From: Bacillota bacterium
Lineage (GTDB): Bacteria; Bacillota; Clostridia; Oscillospirales; Acutalibacteraceae
Reading direction: 5' to 3'
Length of the DNA stretch: 17,252 nucleotides
Assembly (NCBI GenBank): GCA_030705695.1
Contig: JAUZPX010000038.1
Span: forward strand, 1 to 17,252
Shown: piece after piece, positions 14,701 to 17,252 of the stretch
How positions within the stretch are numbered: the first letter of the stretch is position 1
How the letters are laid out: each line of letters begins with the position of its first letter
Program-made: the position numbers and the translations under genes
The notes under the pieces: model-generated
What the model saw: the letters and a program-made list of their open reading frames with translations, nothing else
Told to the model about the DNA's origin: nothing
Database searches by the model: none

Positions 14701-15826
14701 CTATGGAGTAGAAGCCACGGCTGTAAATAAAATTCATGAAGCAGATGAAAATACTTTAACTCTTATTGAAAGCGGAAAAGTCAATTATGTAATCTCGACT
14801 TCTTCAAAAGGAAGAATCCCGTCAAGAGACAGTGTAAAAATCCGCAGAAAAACAGTTGAGCGGAATATTCCTTGCCTTACTTCAATCGATACTGCAAATG
14901 CTCTTGCAGACTGCTTGAAAAGCCGCTATTCGGAATTCAGTACAGAGCTTGTTGATATCAACAATATGCGTACCGAGAAAAAACGCTTGTACTTTACAAA
15001 AATGCAGACAACAGGCAACGATTATATTTACTTTAATTGTTTTGACCAAAATATTGATAACCCCGAAGGCCTAAGCGTACGACTTTCCGACAGACACTAC
15101 GGAATCGGCGGCGACGGTATTATATTAATAAGTGAAAGCAACGTTGCTGACGCCAAAATGTCAATGTATAACCGTGACGGCTCTGAAGGGAAACTTTGCG
15201 GCAACGGCTTGCGCTGCGTGGGTAAATATTTATTTGACCATAATATGGTAGATACTGAGCGTGAATCAATCCGCATTGAAACCGCAAGCGGTATCAAAAA
15301 ACTCAGGGTTATCAAATACGACGGTGAAGTTAAATTTGTTCAGGTTGATATGGGCAAAGTCAGCTTAAACCCGAAAGACATCCCTGTAAATATTAACAAA
15401 GATAAAATCATTAACGAGCCTGTTAAAATAGGCGGAAACGATTATAATATCACATGTGTTTCGGTCGGAAACCCACATTGCGTTGTGTTCACCAAAAGCG
15501 TTGAAACGCTTGATATCGATGCAATTGGTCCAATCTTTGAAGAAAATGAACTTTTCCCTGAAAGAATCAATGCTGAATTTGCGCAGATGCTTGATGACCG
15601 CACCATTAAAATGCGTGTTTGGGAGCGTGGCAGCGGTGAAACATGGGCATGCGGTACAGGTGCATGCGCTGTAGCGGTTGCAGCAGTTGAAAACGGATTC
15701 TGCAAAAAGGACATCGATATAAAAGTCAAGCTTGTCGGCGGAGATTTAATCGTTCGCTATACAGATGAAACAGTCTACCTCACAGGAAATGCAGAAAATC
15801 TTTTTGACGGTGCAGTTGTATTTTAA
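11780..15826 (+). CDS. carB: CarB-DapF fusion: carbamoyl-phosphate synthase large subunit with C-terminal diaminopimelate epimerase
   Basis: A single 1348-residue reading frame. Residues 1 to about 1062 are a complete CarB: first synthetase half with GSGPIVIGQAAEFDYAGTQ, the oligomerisation domain (about 400-550), second half with FGSGPIRIGQGIEFDYAS (from residue 555), and the MGS-like allosteric domain (about 930-1060). The frame then continues from Met1063 into a full-length DapF of 286 residues: FTKMQTTGND (1072-1081), CGNGLRC with catalytic Cys1140, GNPHC, and ETWACGTGAC with Cys1291. These two Cys are the expected acid/base pair converting LL- to meso-diaminopimelate. There is no stop, linker or clear internal ribosome binding site at the junction. 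The ATG at 11780 has AAAGGA nine nucleotides upstream; a GTG six codons earlier is less likely. Sequencing error at a lost stop cannot be excluded from sequence alone. Confidence 0.95.
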   Translation: MPLKQGIKRVLVIGSGPIVIGQAAEFDYAGTQACRALKEEGLEVILINSNPATIMTDNAMADKIYIEPLTLETVKRIIEKEKPDSLLSTLGGQTGLTLSMQLAKEGFLAKNNVQLLGARPETIDKAEDRQLFKDTMESIGQPCIPSKVVYDVESAIEFANEIGYPLIIRPAFTLGGTGGGIVDNEEQLIEITSNGLALSPITQVLVEKCISGWKEIEFEVIRDSKANVITVCSMENFDPVGVHTGDSIVIAPAVTLSDKEYQMLRTAALNIITALEVEGGCNCQFALHPESFEYAVIEVNPRVSRSSALASKATGYPIAKVAAKIAIGFTLDEIKNAVTGTTYACFEPALDYVVVKFPKWPFDKFVYAKRLLGTQMKATGEVMSIAPTFEQAIMKSVRGAEISRNTLNHPKFIKMSDKEILDKLSVCDDERIFCVYEALKRGISPEKIHEINMIDEWFLNKLLILVNMEKELENSELTDELYKRAKKLGYLDKVIEETSGKKIKNKLLPVYKMVDTCAAEFAAQTPYFYSTFDEENEALEFINNNPTGNKTVIVFGSGPIRIGQGIEFDYASVHCVWALKRKGYDVVIVNNNPETVSTDFDTSDRLYFEPLTNEDVMGIIETEKPFGVVVAFGGQTAIKLTKFLSDNGVNILGTSADSIDMAEDRERFDELLEKHNIKRPVGQTIMTKQEALKVASEIGYPVLLRPSYVLGGQNMIIAFSEDDVDEYMDIILAQNITNPVLIDKYLMGKEIEVDAICDGEEILIPGIMEHIERAGIHSGDSIAVYPAWNINDKMTEKIVESSKNLAISLNTKGLVNIQYLIYRDDLYVIEVNPRSSRTIPYISKVTGVPMVDLATRAMLGEKLKDMGYGTGLYKKSCYVAVKVPVFSFEKLINVDNHLGPEMKSTGEVLGIAGTLEEALYKGLIAAGYKMKKKGGVLITVRDSDKSEVCDLAKKYADMGFRIYATSGTAKLLNDYGVEATAVNKIHEADENTLTLIESGKVNYVISTSSKGRIPSRDSVKIRRKTVERNIPCLTSIDTANALADCLKSRYSEFSTELVDINNMRTEKKRLYFTKMQTTGNDYIYFNCFDQNIDNPEGLSVRLSDRHYGIGGDGIILISESNVADAKMSMYNRDGSEGKLCGNGLRCVGKYLFDHNMVDTERESIRIETASGIKKLRVIKYDGEVKFVQVDMGKVSLNPKDIPVNINKDKIINEPVKIGGNDYNITCVSVGNPHCVVFTKSVETLDIDAIGPIFEENELFPERINAEFAQMLDDRTIKMRVWERGSGETWACGTGACAVAVAAVENGFCKKDIDIKVKLVGGDLIVRYTDETVYLTGNAENLFDGAVVF

Positions 15827-15879
15827 TGCAATTAGTTTTATAATTAAAATAATTTTAAATGACAGAAAATACTGTTTTT

Positions 15880-15926
15880 CATCTTATTCGGCTCAAATAA
15901 GATGAACTTTCATAACATATGAGCCG
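15880..15926 (+). promoter_or_regulatory. pyrG leader hairpin with loop complementary to downstream segment
   Basis: CATCTTATT (15880-15888) pairs with AATAAGATG (15896-15904), 9 bp, closing a 7-nt loop CGGCTCA (15889-15895). The whole loop is the reverse complement of TGAGCCG at 15920-15926, directly before the GGAAAGGG Shine-Dalgarno region of pyrG. The two pairings could form a tight pseudoknot or alternate as a switch. No known riboswitch class is recognised. Confidence 0.55.
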
Positions 15927-15945
15927 GAAAGGGTTTGAGTCTCTG

Positions 15946-17252
15946 ATGACAAAATACATTTTCGTAACAGGCGGAGTCGTTTCAGGATTAGGAAAAGGCA
16001 TCACAGCGGCATCTTTGGGACGTTTATTAAAATCTCGTGGGCTGAAGATTGCTGCACAAAAGCTTGACCCGTATATCAATGTTGACCCGGGTACTATGAG
16101 TCCGTATCAGCACGGTGAGGTTTTCGTTACTGAAGACGGCGCTGAAACCGATTTGGACTTAGGTCACTATGAACGCTTTATTGACGAAAATTTAAATAAG
16201 TTCTCTAATCTTACTACAGGAAAAGTCTACTCAAATGTACTTGAGAAAGAGAGAAACGGCGATTATCTCGGGCAAACCGTACAGGTAATTCCTCATATTA
16301 CCAACGAGATTAAATCGTTTATTTACAGCGTCGGTCAAAAATCCGAAGCCGATGTTGTCATTACCGAAATCGGCGGTACTACTGGTGATATTGAAAGCCA
16401 ACCGTATCTTGAAGCTATTCGTCAGGTTTCACTTGAAGTCGGCAAAGGAAACTGCATTTTTATTCATGTAACACTCGTTCCTTACATAAAAAGCTCGGGT
16501 GAGCATAAATCAAAACCGACTCAACACAGCGTTAAAGAACTTCGTGCGATGGGAATTAATCCCGATATTATCGTTTGCCGCTGCGATGAACCGATTGATA
16601 AATCAATTTTCAATAAAATCTCGCTTTTCTGCAACGTAAAGCCTGATTGCGTTATTGAAAATATCACTCTGCCTGTGCTGTATCAAGCACCAATGATGCT
16701 CGAAGAAAACAACTTCTGCGATATCGTATGCCGTGAACTCAACCTCGAGAAAAAAGTTGGCGATATGAGTAACTGGAAAGAAATGCTCAGCAGAATCGAG
16801 TCAAGAGAAGGCCACGTAAGAATTGCTCTGGTTGGAAAATATGTGGCTCTTCACGATGCATATCTTTCGGTAGCCGAAGCGCTTAACCATGCCGGCTATG
16901 AAAATGCCGTTCATGTTGATATCGACTGGGTAGACGCCGAACTTGTCACCGAATATACAGTTGATGAGCTTTTATGTAATGTCGACGGGATTCTTGTACC
17001 TGGAGGTTTTGGTGACAGAGGTATTGAAGGAAAAATTACAGCTGCAAAATACGCAAGAGAAAACAATATTCCTTATTTTGGAATTTGTTTGGGAATGCAG
17101 ACAGCGGTTATTGAATTTGCTCGTGCCGTACTTGACTTTGAAGACGCTAATTCAGGCGAATTCTCTGAAGCATCTGAGCATAAAGTCATAGATTTAATGG
17201 AAGAGCAACTCGGCGTAGTTGTGAAAGGCGGCACAATGCGTTTAGGCGCATA
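15946..17252 (+). CDS. pyrG: CTP synthase PyrG, partial (C-terminus beyond window)
   Basis: PyrG converts UTP to CTP with ATP and glutamine. From the ATG at 15946 the frame is open for 435 codons to the window edge; the family length is about 535, so roughly the last 100 residues are missing. The N-terminal synthetase domain shows TKYIFVTGGVVSGLGKGI, DPYINVDPGTMSP, EVFVTEDGAETDLDLGHYER and GQTVQVIPHIT. The glutaminase domain begins around residue 285 with RIALVGKYVALHDAY and shows GGFGDRG and GICLGMQ with the nucleophile Cys381. The ribosome binding site GGAAAGGG is about 12 nt from the ATG, longer than ideal. It follows the carB-dapF gene by 119 nt without an obvious terminator, so it may be partly cotranscribed. 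Confidence 0.97.
   Translation, partial: MTKYIFVTGGVVSGLGKGITAASLGRLLKSRGLKIAAQKLDPYINVDPGTMSPYQHGEVFVTEDGAETDLDLGHYERFIDENLNKFSNLTTGKVYSNVLEKERNGDYLGQTVQVIPHITNEIKSFIYSVGQKSEADVVITEIGGTTGDIESQPYLEAIRQVSLEVGKGNCIFIHVTLVPYIKSSGEHKSKPTQHSVKELRAMGINPDIIVCRCDEPIDKSIFNKISLFCNVKPDCVIENITLPVLYQAPMMLEENNFCDIVCRELNLEKKVGDMSNWKEMLSRIESREGHVRIALVGKYVALHDAYLSVAEALNHAGYENAVHVDIDWVDAELVTEYTVDELLCNVDGILVPGGFGDRGIEGKITAAKYARENNIPYFGICLGMQTAVIEFARAVLDFEDANSGEFSEASEHKVIDLMEEQLGVVVKGGTMRLGA

Noticed and set aside
14953..14968. Separate dapF gene starting at Met1063 by internal initiation
   Set aside because: No Shine-Dalgarno-like sequence at the right distance and no stop ending CarB; a fused product is the simpler reading, though internal initiation cannot be formally excluded.
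16943..17191. 82-codon plus-strand frame at the right edge
   Set aside because: Lies inside pyrG in another frame; the pyrG frame itself is open and matches CTP synthase throughout.
1..17252. CRISPR arrays, tRNA or rRNA genes, complete insertion sequences
   Set aside because: No regularly spaced direct repeats, no tRNA-like cloverleaf or rRNA segments, and no transposase were seen on either strand.

Overview
The window looks like a chromosomal segment of an anaerobic Clostridia member, probably a gut Oscillospiraceae/Ruminococcaceae-type bacterium. I infer this from the moderate-to-low GC content, strong GGAGG-type ribosome binding sites, sigma-A promoters, the Firmicutes gene order rimP-nusA-ylxR-ylxQ-infB-rbfA with a clostridial nrnA before truB, and the presence of QueT, DUF6442 and GGGtGRT family proteins. 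No database search was possible, so the taxonomic call is an inference.

Layout: (1) Positions 1-6620, minus strand: one translation/transcription operon read right to left, rimP, nusA, ylxR (rnpM), ylxQ, infB, rbfA, nrnA, truB. truB runs off the left edge. The genes overlap or are separated by at most about 60 nt. A good promoter and a conserved-looking leader hairpin precede rimP. (2) Positions 6700-7400, plus strand: queT, a queuosine-precursor transporter, with its own promoter, a roughly 90-nt structured leader (candidate preQ1-type riboswitch) and a strong terminator. (3) Positions 7400-8520: a small accessory patch. It holds a two-gene minus-strand operon (three-helix DUF6442 membrane protein plus XRE repressor) whose promoter carries two near-identical dyad operators, and beside it a decayed tyrosine-recombinase C-terminus on the plus strand. 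(4) Positions 8470-10330, minus strand: a NifU/IscU-like protein and a GGGtGRT-family protein of unknown function, with promoter and terminator. (5) Positions 10500-17252, plus strand: carA, carB, pyrG. These make carbamoyl phosphate and then CTP. pyrG runs off the right edge.

The most unusual item is that carB continues without a stop into a complete diaminopimelate epimerase (DapF), giving a predicted 1348-residue CarB-DapF fusion with both parts apparently catalytically intact. It joins the pyrimidine/arginine precursor pathway to lysine/peptidoglycan synthesis in one polypeptide. Other points worth a look are the structured RNA candidates in front of queT, between carA and carB, and in front of pyrG, and the XRE/DUF6442 operator pair.
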